Under the pieces are notes generated by a model. The model was given only the letters and a program-made list of their open reading frames with translations, searched no databases and was not told the origin of the DNA. A stretch of 64,000 bases of DNA from Chryseobacterium rhizoplanae (GTDB taxonomy: Bacteria; Bacteroidota; Bacteroidia; Flavobacteriales; Weeksellaceae): assembly GCF_900182655.1 (NCBI RefSeq), contig NZ_FXTC01000007.1, positions 62,001 to 126,000 of the forward strand, given 5' to 3'. Position numbers and translations under genes: made by a program. This document shows positions 9,908-19,322 of the stretch, in pieces; the first letter of the stretch is position 1; each line of letters starts with the position of its first letter.

Positions 9908-10192
9908 ATGATAACGATATTATCAGCATTTTGGCCATTCTACCAGTTCCTTTGGACTATTTTCTTCATCACTATGTTCTTAGTGGGATTCTGGTGTATT
10001 TTTATGTTCTTCGGATTAGTAATCCCAATGTGGCTAACTGAAGGTTTGAAAGAGTATTTCGGAAAAGTAAAGCCTTTCGATCCAGAAGATATCAGAAGAA
10101 AGCTTATTACTGAGCAGGAAGGTGTAGAGGTTATCTACAACGAGCCTAAAGGAAACGGACCTTTCCTTCACGATCACGGACATCATCATTAA
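9908..10192 (+). CDS. Small membrane protein with His-rich C-terminus
   Basis: A 94-residue protein. I chose the ATG at 9908; the longer frame from a TTG at 9887 would begin inside the promoter. Residues 2-45 are strongly hydrophobic and form one long or two short membrane helices, followed by a soluble charged tail that ends in HDHGHHH. The histidines could bind metal, but this is only a guess. No family is recognised. It has its own promoter and terminator and is therefore a single-gene transcript. Confidence 0.75.
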   Translation: MITILSAFWPFYQFLWTIFFITMFLVGFWCIFMFFGLVIPMWLTEGLKEYFGKVKPFDPEDIRRKLITEQEGVEVIYNEPKGNGPFLHDHGHHH

Positions 10193-10256
10193 TTGATTGT
10201 CATTGCTTTTTCACCTGAATTCTGAAAAAGTAATATCAAAGCAAAACAACATATAT

Positions 10257-10285
10257 AAAACCGCTTAATTTGTTAGGCGGTTTTT
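10257..10285 (+). terminator. Terminator after small membrane protein
   Basis: Arms AAAACCGCTTAA and TTAGGCGGTTTT with a TTTG loop and a T-run; one G-U pair. It ends at the stop of the convergent AraC gene and may act in both directions. Confidence 0.85.
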
Positions 10286-11179
10286 CTATTTATTATTCCT
10301 GAGGCTTTCCGGAGACACTCCAAATTTCTTTTTAAAAGCCCGGGTAAAGTTCTGAAGATATTCATAACCGCATTCAATAGCGATTTCTTTGATCATAATC
10401 TCTTTGTTTGTGATCAGTTTCTTTGCCTTCAGCATTCTGAGTTCCGATATATAATGAGCAATCGTTGTATGATACTGAGCTTTGAATTCCTTTCTGATGA
10501 TGCTTTGATTCATACCCATATATTTTCCAATTTCTTCCGCTTTTATATTCCTGTGGTAATTTTCATCAATGAATTTCCTGATCATTTCAGGAGTTTTGGG
10601 AGTAGATTCCAGAATATTTTTCTCATTGAACTGCTCAAAAATCAGAATAAGAAGTTTGATGATCTTGGCTTCTATAAATAGCTTCTGCATAATTCCCTTT
10701 TTGGTATACCCCAGAATTTCCTTTACGATCATATGCATTTCGACGGTCATATCCGGCGGTGTTTCTTTATGAAGGAATATGAAATTATTGTGAGTCATGC
10801 TTTCCAGAATCTCTGCATTCTCACGGTTGAAATCCGGGTTGATGAGGTTGAAAACATATTGATAATTGAGCTGTATGTGAAGAAATCTCAGAACTTTCTG
10901 GTTTTCTGTCCATAGCTCGGCAGCACTTTCCTGGGGCGAATAATGGAGGATGTATTGATTTTTCTTAAAATAAAATTTCGTTCCGCAGTCATGAGCCTCC
11001 AAATTGATTTCATCACTCAACAGGAAAAGAAGGTTAAAGCTTGCCTTTCCCTCCAGCATATGAGACTTGAAGGTTTGGTCAGGACACAGATCTTCCTGCA
11101 TAATGATTTTGATGTCTTCGGATCTGAACAAAAGTCCATTTTTAGATGATTTCCTCATACAACACATTTTTACAGCCAT
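10286..11179 (-). CDS. AraC family transcriptional regulator
   Basis: A 297-residue regulator. The C-terminal third (about residues 200-297) is the double helix-turn-helix AraC domain, with the second-helix signature IKEIAIECGYEYLQNFTRAF and KKFGVSPESLR. The N-terminal two thirds show no family I can name and probably form the ligand or dimerisation domain. The start is uncertain: ATG codons at residues 1, 5 and 8 are all possible. It is transcribed alone, away from the T9SS gene at 11313, which is a possible target. Confidence 0.9.
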   Translation of the reverse strand: MAVKMCCMRKSSKNGLLFRSEDIKIIMQEDLCPDQTFKSHMLEGKASFNLLFLLSDEINLEAHDCGTKFYFKKNQYILHYSPQESAAELWTENQKVLRFLHIQLNYQYVFNLINPDFNRENAEILESMTHNNFIFLHKETPPDMTVEMHMIVKEILGYTKKGIMQKLFIEAKIIKLLILIFEQFNEKNILESTPKTPEMIRKFIDENYHRNIKAEEIGKYMGMNQSIIRKEFKAQYHTTIAHYISELRMLKAKKLITNKEIMIKEIAIECGYEYLQNFTRAFKKKFGVSPESLRNNK

Positions 11180-11259
11180 GGTACAACTACTTAAGGTAAA
11201 AGTCCTTTACAGGATAACTAAAAGTTCGTAAATGATAACTCGGGGTTAATTATGTGAGG

Positions 11260-11267
11260 TACTTTTG
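11260..11267 (+). promoter_or_regulatory. -7 promoter element before T9SS protein
   Basis: TACTTTTG matches TAnnTTTG and lies 45 bases before the ATG at 11313. No clear TTTG -33 element is present, which could mean that an activator is needed; the adjacent AraC protein is a candidate. Confidence 0.5.
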
Positions 11268-11312
11268 CGCAAAATTAAATTAAATTTAGAATAATTAAAA
11301 ATAATATTTTAT

Positions 11313-13391
11313 ATGTTTAGAGATTTATATTTTGCAATACAGAAAATCAGAACGGGATTATCGTTACTGACGATCGCCGGAAGCTGCCTGTATGCTCAGC
11401 AATGGGAAAATGTTGGAGGCGCTCAGGATGTATCGGCGGGGGGAAGCAGCTTTAACAATTTAGTTATTGACAACTCAGGAAATTATTATCTTTCATATTA
11501 TGATGTTTCCATAGCCAAAGGTTCTGTTCAGAAATTTAACGGGAATTCATGGTCATATTTGGGAGGAAGTGCGGGCGTTACAACAGGAACGGCAACTTAT
11601 AACTCATTGTCTATAAGTTCTAATGGAAACAGCCTTTATTATACCAATCAGCTTGGCTATCCGGATTCAGGGATGGAAGTTCGTTTGTTCACTGGATCCT
11701 TATGGTCTCAGCTTCCGAATGCTACGGACAGTTCTGTAAATTATCAGGCTTCTGCAGTATCTTCTGATAATATTATATTCACTTACGGGTCTTATGGCTC
11801 CGGAACTGTGAAAAGATATACTGCAGGTGCATGGGAACAGGTAGGAAATGCCGGTTTTTCAGGAGGTGCAGAATTTGCAGAAATGGTGATTGGAACCAAT
11901 GATATGGTGTATACATGCAATGTTTCCGGAGGGTTAAAAGTATATCAGAACAGTACTGGTGCAGACCCTTCACAAAACTGGAGCCTGGTAGGAGGTACTG
12001 CTGCAGATGCTTCTTCTTCAGGAGAACAGTACAATGCCGATATCGCTTTGGATGGATCTAATACGATTTATGTAGCCTATGTTTCAAATTCAGGAGGCGG
12101 CAGAAAACTGAATGTTAAAAAGTTTGACGGAAACTCTTGGGTTCAGGTTGGAAATGCTAATTTTTCGGACGGAAAAGTTCAGCATGTTGCTTTGGCAGTG
12201 ACAGAATCCGGGAAGCCGTATGTAGTTGCCAGCCGTTTTGAAAATGATAATTTCCTAAGAAATACGGTTTATAAATTAGACGATTCACAAAACTGGGTTG
12301 CTTTTGGAGGTGACTTTGTTTCGGATGGTGAAGCTAAATACAACGATCTTGCTATAGATAAGGCAAACAATTATCTTATCCTTGCTTATTCTGAAAATAC
12401 TACAAAAGTGAAAAGAATTTCTCTGACGTTAAATCCTCAGACATGCAGCAATACAGACCCGGGAACCAATGCAGGAGATGTGGGTTGTGTAAGTTTTATG
12501 TATCGTGGTCAGCAGGTTGCTTATTCCACGGTAAGAGCTGCTGACGGAAAAATCTGGCTTCAGCAGAACCTTGGAAGTACACAGGTTGCTTCATCAATAG
12601 CAGACGAGAATTCATACGGAGATCTTTTCCAATGGGGAAGATGGGATGACGGCCACCAGCTTAGAAATTCACAGACAGCACAAGCGCCTTCACCTAATAC
12701 GCCGGAAGGAATTGCTGCTGCGGGAGGCGTATATATTGCAGGGTCTCCGGCATGGTGGGCAGGTTTTGCGGGTTCAGACACATGGAATGGAGTAACAGCT
12801 TCACAAGCTAATGCCTCTACTGGGGTAGATCCATGTAAAGCTATAGGAGCAGACTGGAAAATGCCTTCCCAGGCAGATTGGACGATTTTAATAGGAGCTG
12901 AAGGTATCGGTAACCCGGCAACAGCTTACAGCAGCAATCTTAAATTACCGGCAGGAGGGTACAGAAGCTCCAGTGACGGGAACTTTACTTTCGTAGGCCA
13001 GAGAGGATATTTCTGGAGTTCAGATACATCAAGTTTAGGGGCGAAGTATCTGTATATCGGATCCACTATTGCAAACCCATCGGCTGGAGCTATGAGAGGG
13101 CAAGGGTCTTCAGTAAGATGTATTAAACCTTCATCTTCTTTGGGCACTTCAGATATCAGACTGAATAATGCAGTAACAGGAATGTATCCTAATCCGACAA
13201 AAGGAATTCTTACTGTTAAATCAGATTCCGTGATTGACAAAGTAAACGTTGTTAATGCAGTAGGACAAAAAATGAATGTACAGTTCTCAGATCATCAGAT
13301 CAATATGACTGAACTTCCTTCAGGGTTATATATCGTGGAATTAAAATTAAAGAACGGACAATCCGTTTCTAAAAAGATTATAAAAGACTAA
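11313..13391 (+). CDS. T9SS-secreted protein with propeller-like repeats and FISUMP-like domain
   Basis: A 692-residue secreted protein. Residues 1-29 form a signal peptide ending near CLYAQQ. Residues about 30-375 carry repeats of the kind W..VG.A.F..G, typical of a beta-propeller. From about 390 to 605 the sequence resembles the Fibrobacter succinogenes major paralogous (FISUMP) domain (KIWLQQNLG, GDLFQWGRWDDGHQ, GADWKMPSQADW, SSVRCIK). The last 70 residues are a T9SS type A sorting domain (MYPNPTKGILTV ... GLYIVELKLKNGQ ... KKIIKD). It is expected on the cell surface or outside the cell. The function is unknown. A strong terminator follows. Confidence 0.85.
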   Translation: MFRDLYFAIQKIRTGLSLLTIAGSCLYAQQWENVGGAQDVSAGGSSFNNLVIDNSGNYYLSYYDVSIAKGSVQKFNGNSWSYLGGSAGVTTGTATYNSLSISSNGNSLYYTNQLGYPDSGMEVRLFTGSLWSQLPNATDSSVNYQASAVSSDNIIFTYGSYGSGTVKRYTAGAWEQVGNAGFSGGAEFAEMVIGTNDMVYTCNVSGGLKVYQNSTGADPSQNWSLVGGTAADASSSGEQYNADIALDGSNTIYVAYVSNSGGGRKLNVKKFDGNSWVQVGNANFSDGKVQHVALAVTESGKPYVVASRFENDNFLRNTVYKLDDSQNWVAFGGDFVSDGEAKYNDLAIDKANNYLILAYSENTTKVKRISLTLNPQTCSNTDPGTNAGDVGCVSFMYRGQQVAYSTVRAADGKIWLQQNLGSTQVASSIADENSYGDLFQWGRWDDGHQLRNSQTAQAPSPNTPEGIAAAGGVYIAGSPAWWAGFAGSDTWNGVTASQANASTGVDPCKAIGADWKMPSQADWTILIGAEGIGNPATAYSSNLKLPAGGYRSSSDGNFTFVGQRGYFWSSDTSSLGAKYLYIGSTIANPSAGAMRGQGSSVRCIKPSSSLGTSDIRLNNAVTGMYPNPTKGILTVKSDSVIDKVNVVNAVGQKMNVQFSDHQINMTELPSGLYIVELKLKNGQSVSKKIIKD

Positions 13392-13454
13392 CAGAATTGC
13401 AATAAGAAAAATTTTCGTCCAAAAAATAGTTCATTACAATTACTTTTATTGAGA

Positions 13455-13484
13455 GGCTCATGAAATTTTCATGAGCCTTTTTTT
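13455..13484 (+). terminator. Terminator after T9SS protein
   Basis: Perfect arms GGCTCATGAAA and TTTCATGAGCC followed by a T-run. Confidence 0.9.
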
Positions 13485-13584
13485 AATTTTTTTTTTTCCA
13501 GGAAAATTGAAATATTTGATGATGAATGGACAAGAATAATCGTTATGAAGAAAAATTTATACTATATTCGATAAAAAATAAGAA

Positions 13585-16422
13585 ATGAAAAAGCTTTATT
13601 CCGTTGTTTTTCTGTTGATTGCAATGGCTGTTTTTGGACAGATCAACTATACAATTACACCTAATCCATTCAACGAGACAGATGCTGTTACCCTTACTGT
13701 TCCAGGAGATCAGATTGATGAGTCCGCTTGGGGTGTTTCCAATAATGCTATTTATATCTGGACGTGGTCTTTTGATACCAATTATCAGAACAGCCAGGAT
13801 TGTCCTACCAATGGAAGCTGGAACAATTCCAATGATCTGAATAAGCTGAATTATAATGCAGCAACCGATAGTTATTCACTTACTTTTACACCTACTTCTT
13901 TTTATGGAAGAACAGGAATCGGAAGGTTTGGGTTTTTATTGAAAGATAAAACAGGATCCCATCAGACCTCTCCGGACATATTTGTGAATGTGGGTACTTT
14001 AAGCTTAAATCTTACCAATCCGCTGGCCAATAGTCTGACTTCTGTTCCGGTAGGGAACGCTATTAATATTACAGCTACAACAAATACCAACGCAACATTT
14101 CAGCTAAAAGCAAACGGAACTGTTGTTAACTCAACGACAACTCCTTCACAGACCTATTCTTACAGCTATACAGTCACTCAGGATGCCAGCATGGAACTTG
14201 TTGCAACGCAAGGAGTTAATTCTAAAACTGCGACATTCATTTTACAGGTTCCGAGAAATGTTGTTTCTGAAGCCATTCCAAACTGGATTAAACAGGGGAT
14301 TAATTATCTTCCGACAGATCAGACCAAAGTGGGACTTGCGTTATATGCACCAGGCAAAAGTTTTGTACATGTCATTGGTAGTTTTAATAACTGGGCGGTG
14401 AATGACACATATCTAATGAAAAGAGACACCACAAACCCTGATCTTTATTGGATTGAACTCAACGGCATTACGCCTCAGCAGCTCTATACTTTCCAGTACA
14501 GAACAAATGATTTGAGAAAAGTGGCAGACCCTTATTCACCACAGATTTTATCTTCTTATGATGATGCTTGGATTTCAGCTTCAACCTATCCGAATTTACC
14601 AGCATTTCCTGCCGGACAAGGTTTTGAGGTTTCAACATTTAAAACTGGTCAGACCGCTTATAACTGGCAGACAACCAATTTTCAACGACCAGCGAAAGAA
14701 GATCTGGTGGTCTATGAATTATTATTGAGAGATTTCACACAGGAAAAGAACTGGCAGTCATTGATTAATAAAATTTCTTATTTAAAAAACCTAAAGATCA
14801 ATGCAATAGAATTACTTCCCATTATGGAATTTGACGGAAATCTTTCCTGGGGTTACAACACCTCTTTCCATTATGCACTGGATAAAGCCTATGGAACTCC
14901 TGAAAAATTCAAAGAATTTGTAGACCTGTGCCACCAGAATGGAATTGCGGTGATTCTGGATGTAGCATTTAACCACGCAACAGGACGTTCACCTCTGGTG
15001 AGACTCTGGAATATAGATCCGGATGGTGATGGTTATGGAAATGTGGCAGCAAACAACCCTTATTTCAATCAGGTTCCGAAACATTCATACAATGTATTTA
15101 ACGATTTTAATCATACAAGCCCTTCAACTCAATATTACGTTGAAAGATGTCTTGAGCAATGGCTGACGGAATATCACATTGACGGATTCCGCTGGGACTT
15201 AACCAAAGGATTTACCCAAAGCTGCTCTGAAAATGATGAAGCCTGTACCAATGCTTATCAGCAGGACAGGGTTGATATTATGAAACATTATGCAGACAGG
15301 CAATGGGCAATTGATCCCAATTCATATATGATCTTTGAACACCTGGGAACGGATGCAGAAGAGCAGCAATGGGCAAACTACAGAGTAGCAGAAGGAAAAG
15401 GAGTGATGCTTTGGAATAAACAAACCGATCCATATAACCAGAATACCATGGGATATAAAGACAACAGTAATTATGACAGAATGAACCATAGTCTTCATGG
15501 TTTTACCAATATGCGTGCTGTAGGATATGGAGAAAGTCATGATGAAGAAAGGCTGATGTTTAAAAACCTTGCTTACGGAGCTGTCAACGGAAGTTACGAT
15601 GTTAAAAATCTGAATACTGCTCTTGAAAGAATGAAGACTTTCGGAGCAACTTTCTTTACCATTCCCGGCCCGAAAATGATCTGGCAGTTTGGTGAATTAG
15701 GATATGAGTTCAGTATCAACAGATGTGCAGATGGTACTATCAGCAACGGGTGCAGAACTGATGAAAAGCCTGTTGCATTCACTTTAAACTATGATACGAA
15801 CATAAACAGAAAAGCTGTGTATGATACATGGGCTAAAATAATCACGATCAGAAATACCCATCAGATTTTTAAAACTAAAACGTACAGTATAGAATCCAAT
15901 AACCTGACTAATGATCCAAATGGATTGATCACGAGAATTTATCTGTATGATCCGGCTATAACAACCGGAATAAAAAATGTGGTGGTACTGGCCAATTACG
16001 ATACCTCTGCAAAAAATGTAGTTCCATACTTTCCTTACACAGGGCAATGGCAGAACCTGATGGATGACAGTATTTCGAATATCGCTTCTACCACGGCTCC
16101 GATAACTTTACAGCCGGGAGAATTCAGAATTTTCGGAAATTATGCAGGTGCGCTGTCAACAACAGATCCAAACGCTGTACATAAATTATCGCTTCAGATT
16201 GCGGATAACCCGATACAAAACGGAGTGGCAAAATTAATTTTTAACAAAGCGAAAAACGGAGAAATTTTGATTTTTGATATGACCGGTAAAAAGCTGGATT
16301 CATTCAAACTAAATAAAGAAAACGGTACCTATGAAATGAAAGTCAGTTATCCTGCAGGAACTTATCTGGTTCAGCTGAAATCAGAAACAGGAACTGCCAT
16401 TCAAAAGATGATGATCAAATAA
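13585..16422 (+). CDS. Secreted GH13 alpha-amylase-family enzyme with T9SS sorting domain
   Basis: A 945-residue extracellular glycoside hydrolase. After a signal peptide (about residues 1-18) come Ig-like modules, one of which (about 240-310, FVHVIGSFNNWAVNDTYLM) looks like a CBM48/E-set domain. The GH13 barrel runs from about 375 to 790. All four conserved regions are visible: I, ILDVAFNHA (D459); II, GFRWDLTKG with the nucleophile D538; III, IFEHLG with the acid/base E585; IV, ESHDEE with D653. The C-terminus (about 865-945) is a T9SS sorting domain. It should cleave or rearrange alpha-glucans such as starch or glycogen outside the cell; the exact specificity is open. Confidence 0.92.
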   Translation: MKKLYSVVFLLIAMAVFGQINYTITPNPFNETDAVTLTVPGDQIDESAWGVSNNAIYIWTWSFDTNYQNSQDCPTNGSWNNSNDLNKLNYNAATDSYSLTFTPTSFYGRTGIGRFGFLLKDKTGSHQTSPDIFVNVGTLSLNLTNPLANSLTSVPVGNAINITATTNTNATFQLKANGTVVNSTTTPSQTYSYSYTVTQDASMELVATQGVNSKTATFILQVPRNVVSEAIPNWIKQGINYLPTDQTKVGLALYAPGKSFVHVIGSFNNWAVNDTYLMKRDTTNPDLYWIELNGITPQQLYTFQYRTNDLRKVADPYSPQILSSYDDAWISASTYPNLPAFPAGQGFEVSTFKTGQTAYNWQTTNFQRPAKEDLVVYELLLRDFTQEKNWQSLINKISYLKNLKINAIELLPIMEFDGNLSWGYNTSFHYALDKAYGTPEKFKEFVDLCHQNGIAVILDVAFNHATGRSPLVRLWNIDPDGDGYGNVAANNPYFNQVPKHSYNVFNDFNHTSPSTQYYVERCLEQWLTEYHIDGFRWDLTKGFTQSCSENDEACTNAYQQDRVDIMKHYADRQWAIDPNSYMIFEHLGTDAEEQQWANYRVAEGKGVMLWNKQTDPYNQNTMGYKDNSNYDRMNHSLHGFTNMRAVGYGESHDEERLMFKNLAYGAVNGSYDVKNLNTALERMKTFGATFFTIPGPKMIWQFGELGYEFSINRCADGTISNGCRTDEKPVAFTLNYDTNINRKAVYDTWAKIITIRNTHQIFKTKTYSIESNNLTNDPNGLITRIYLYDPAITTGIKNVVVLANYDTSAKNVVPYFPYTGQWQNLMDDSISNIASTTAPITLQPGEFRIFGNYAGALSTTDPNAVHKLSLQIADNPIQNGVAKLIFNKAKNGEILIFDMTGKKLDSFKLNKENGTYEMKVSYPAGTYLVQLKSETGTAIQKMMIK

Positions 16423-16611
16423 AACAAATTATGGAGTTGTTTAGACTTATAAAAATGTAGAATATATTGAAACCATTAAGAAGGATTTAAGAAATAAAGT
16501 GTAGTTAAGATGAATCATTCTGATTTTTAAGCTTAAAGCGAAGCTTATCTTAACACTCTTATCATCTTAATGTTTCAAAAATAAAACTTTAAACAAGCTC
16601 TATAAAATAAT

Positions 16612-16650
16612 AAAAGGCAGATTTGCAGTGTAGCAGGTTTGCCTTTTTTG
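16612..16650 (+). terminator. Terminator upstream of riboswitch promoter
   Basis: Imperfect arms AAAAGGCAGATTTGC and GCAGGTTTGCCTTTT with a six-base loop and T-run. It lies 190 bases after the amylase gene; its T-run overlaps the -33 element of the following promoter. The 190 bases between (16423-16611) show nothing else. Confidence 0.7.
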
Positions 16651-16677
16651 TGTATTTAAAAAATTAGTCTACTTTTG
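16647..16677 (+). promoter_or_regulatory. Promoter for SAM riboswitch transcript
   Basis: TTTG at 16647-16650 and TACTTTTG at 16670-16677 with exactly 19 bases between them fit the Bacteroidota housekeeping consensus. Transcription would begin a few bases downstream, right at the first helix of the riboswitch. Confidence 0.85.
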
Positions 16678-16683
16678 CAGTAG

Positions 16684-16787
16684 ATTTATCAAGAAAGGTG
16701 GAGGGATTTGGCCCAAAGAAACCTTAGCAACCTGCACGATTCCAGAAGTGTAAAGGTGCTAATTCCAACCCTTCGGGGGAGATAAGT
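16684..16787 (+). promoter_or_regulatory. SAM-I (S-box) riboswitch
   Basis: The aptamer is recognised by its conserved core in order: the closing helix P1 (ATTTATC at 16684-16690 with GATAAGT at 16781-16787), AAGAAAGGTGGAGGGA, TGGCCC, GAAACCTTAGCAACC, and AAAGGTGCTAATTCC. These are the hallmark segments of the SAM-I class, which binds S-adenosylmethionine. A hairpin just before the start codon (16834-16854) could be the expression platform. SAM should repress the downstream TonB receptor and permease, so both are predicted to import methionine or a sulfur compound used to make it. Confidence 0.93.
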
Positions 16788-16833
16788 GAAGTCAATATTC
16801 TTATATGAATTCCATTTCTTGAAGTCTTGTATA

Positions 16834-16865
16834 TCTGCGGAAATATCCGTCAGACTGTTATTATT
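16834..16865 (+). terminator. Possible expression-platform hairpin of SAM riboswitch
   Basis: TCTGCGGA and TCCG-t-CAGA pair around an AATA loop, followed by CTGTTATTATT. The T-tract is weak, so control could be by termination or by blocking the start codon at 16883. No pairing with the aptamer was proven by eye. Confidence 0.35.
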
Positions 16866-16882
16866 AATTGGCAAGAACAAAA

Positions 16883-19315
16883 ATGAAAAAATTAAGTACA
16901 GCGGTATTATTGCTTGGGGCCATTTGGGCTGCTGCTCAGGAAAACGAAGAAAAAGGAAAACAAATCGAAGATATTATCATCGTTGGAAACCGTAATGTCA
17001 AAAGAACAAAACTCGAAACACCGGTTCCTGTAGATGTTATCAATATTGACAAAATTCAAAGGAGTTCTCCGCAAATGACGGCTCAGGATCTTCTGAATTA
17101 TGTGATCCCATCGTTTAATGCAGTGAGGCAGTCTGCTTCTGACGGTACAGAACATATTGATCCTGTAACTTTAAGAGGAATGGGGCCTGATCAGGTTCTC
17201 GTATTGCTTAACGGGAAAAGAAGACATACAACCTCTTTGGTCAACTATCAAAATACCGTGGGAAATGGTTCTGTGGGAACAGATCTGAGCACAATTCCTG
17301 TCATTGCTATTGATAGAATAGAAGTGTTAAGAGACGGTGCTGCAGCACAGTACGGATCTGATGCAATTGCAGGAGTAATCAATATTATTCTTAAAAAAAA
17401 TGCAGGAGCCTCTGCAAGTCTTACTTACGGATTGACCGGGAGAAATGATGGGGACACTTATCAGGCGGGAGTAAATTACGGAACTTCATTAGGAAAAAAA
17501 GACGGGTATATCAATCTTTCCCTGCAGTTAAGCCACAGGGGTAAAACTACAAGAACTCAAAATCATGATCTGGATATTTTCGGAGATAATTTCGCTTATG
17601 AATTTGCTGGTGATGCTGAAGCCGTAAAAGCGGCCAGAGCTGCGGATGATGCAGAAATAGAAAAAAGAGGATTGACCCGTGATGATTTCAATTTTCAGAT
17701 CGGAGATGCCCAGATCAGACAGGGACAGTTGTTTTTCAATTCAGAATACCCTTTTAACGATAATTTTAAAGTATATTCTTTCGGAGGTTTCAGCATTAAA
17801 GAAGGAAAAGGCTTTGGTTTCAGAAGGCTGCCGAGCGAAAAGTCTAACGTGGTTTCATCCATTTATCCGAATGGTTTTCAGGCTACTCTTGGATCTCAGG
17901 TATATGATATTTCCTATGCTGTAGGTGCAAAATATAATGTCAATGAATGGCTGTTTGACCTAAGCAATACATTCGGCAGCAATACCTTCAATTATAATGT
18001 AAGCAACACCAACAATGCTTCTCTGGGAGCAAAATCTCCAACCCGATTTTATGCAGGAGCGCATAGCTTTCTTCAGAATACTATTAATCTTGATGTTTCC
18101 AAAAATATAAACCGTTTCAATATCGCATTTGGGGGAGAATTCAGATTTGAACAATACCAGATCAAAGCCGGGGATGAAGCTTCTTATACCCAATATGACA
18201 TCAATGGAAATGTGGCCACTGAAGGATCAACAGTGCTTGGTGCAGGTGGTTCTCAATCCTTTATCGGTTTTTCTCCAAACAATGCCTTGAAAAAAGACAG
18301 ACATTCAACGGCCGTGTATGCGGATGTTTCCTATGATTTAGATAAAAAATTAAATATTGACGCTGCTGCCAGGTTTGAAAATTATTCAGATTTCGGAAAT
18401 ACTTTGAATGGAAAGCTTGCCGTCCGGTATGAATTCATAAAAAATTATGCAATAAGAGCAGCGGTTGGAACAGGGTTCAGAGCACCTTCGCTTCAGCAGC
18501 AGTATTTCAATAATTCCTATGCGGATATTTCTACTTCCGGCTCAAAGATTGTTACCAAAGGAATATTCAGCAACGATAGCGAAGCTGCCAGAATTCTTGG
18601 ATTTGATAAACTCAAACAGGAAACTTCTATTAACGCGAGTGCTGGATTTACGCTGAAACCTATAAACAACCTGACGATCACCATAGATGGATACTGGATT
18701 AAAGTGAAAGACAGAATTGTGGTTACCAGCAATATTACAGACTCAAGGTTAGACCAGTTTAAGGTAGAAAGCGGAAGATTCTTTGCCAATGCTATTGATA
18801 CAGAAACAAAAGGAGTAGATGTAGTGGTTTCTTATGACTGGATTCTCGGGAATGGAAAATTAAATATGAATCTTGCCGGAAATTACACAGAAACAAAAAT
18901 CACAGATTTCCATTTTCCTGAAAATTTAGAAACGCCTCAGGATCAGTTTTTTGGTCCCGATCAGATCAATATCATTGAAACATTGTCTCCAAAAACCAAA
19001 GCTTCATTAGGATTAAATTATGGAATCGGAAAATTCAATTTTCTCGTAAGAAATACTTATTTTGGTAAAGTAATAAGAGATGGTTATCCATTTGGAGGAG
19101 TACAGGAATTTTCCCCAAAAGTAGTGACTGACATCAGCGTTGGGTATGATATCACCAAAAGTATCAACTTTACAGTAGGGGCCAATAATGTATTTGATGT
19201 CTTTCCGGATCGCCAGATTTATGAAAATTCATACTATGGAGTATTCAAATATGCACCGGTTCAGATGGGAACACTGGGGAATTATTTCTTCGGAAGACTT
19301 AATTTTAACTTTTAA
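16883..19315 (+). CDS. TonB-dependent outer-membrane receptor (predicted methionine uptake)
   Basis: A 810-residue receptor starting at the ATG at 16883; a longer frame from a TTG at 16868 lacks support because the signal peptide MKKLSTAVLLLGAIWAAAQ begins at this ATG. The plug domain occupies about residues 40-160 (VDVINIDKIQ, RGMGPDQVLVLLNGKRR, IEVLRDGAAAQYGSDAIAGVI) and the rest is the 22-strand barrel ending in an aromatic residue (FFGRLNFNF). It takes up a ligand across the outer membrane using TonB energy. The SAM-I riboswitch in its leader and the amino-acid permease 7 bases downstream point to methionine or a related sulfur compound; the plug by itself does not reveal the ligand. Confidence 0.93.
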   Translation: MKKLSTAVLLLGAIWAAAQENEEKGKQIEDIIIVGNRNVKRTKLETPVPVDVINIDKIQRSSPQMTAQDLLNYVIPSFNAVRQSASDGTEHIDPVTLRGMGPDQVLVLLNGKRRHTTSLVNYQNTVGNGSVGTDLSTIPVIAIDRIEVLRDGAAAQYGSDAIAGVINIILKKNAGASASLTYGLTGRNDGDTYQAGVNYGTSLGKKDGYINLSLQLSHRGKTTRTQNHDLDIFGDNFAYEFAGDAEAVKAARAADDAEIEKRGLTRDDFNFQIGDAQIRQGQLFFNSEYPFNDNFKVYSFGGFSIKEGKGFGFRRLPSEKSNVVSSIYPNGFQATLGSQVYDISYAVGAKYNVNEWLFDLSNTFGSNTFNYNVSNTNNASLGAKSPTRFYAGAHSFLQNTINLDVSKNINRFNIAFGGEFRFEQYQIKAGDEASYTQYDINGNVATEGSTVLGAGGSQSFIGFSPNNALKKDRHSTAVYADVSYDLDKKLNIDAAARFENYSDFGNTLNGKLAVRYEFIKNYAIRAAVGTGFRAPSLQQQYFNNSYADISTSGSKIVTKGIFSNDSEAARILGFDKLKQETSINASAGFTLKPINNLTITIDGYWIKVKDRIVVTSNITDSRLDQFKVESGRFFANAIDTETKGVDVVVSYDWILGNGKLNMNLAGNYTETKITDFHFPENLETPQDQFFGPDQINIIETLSPKTKASLGLNYGIGKFNFLVRNTYFGKVIRDGYPFGGVQEFSPKVVTDISVGYDITKSINFTVGANNVFDVFPDRQIYENSYYGVFKYAPVQMGTLGNYFFGRLNFNF

Positions 19316-19322
19316 TCATTAA

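Noticed and set aside
16786..16995. Plus-strand 69-codon frame overlapping the riboswitch and receptor start
   Set aside because: It begins in the riboswitch P1 helix and overlaps the signal peptide of the receptor in another frame.
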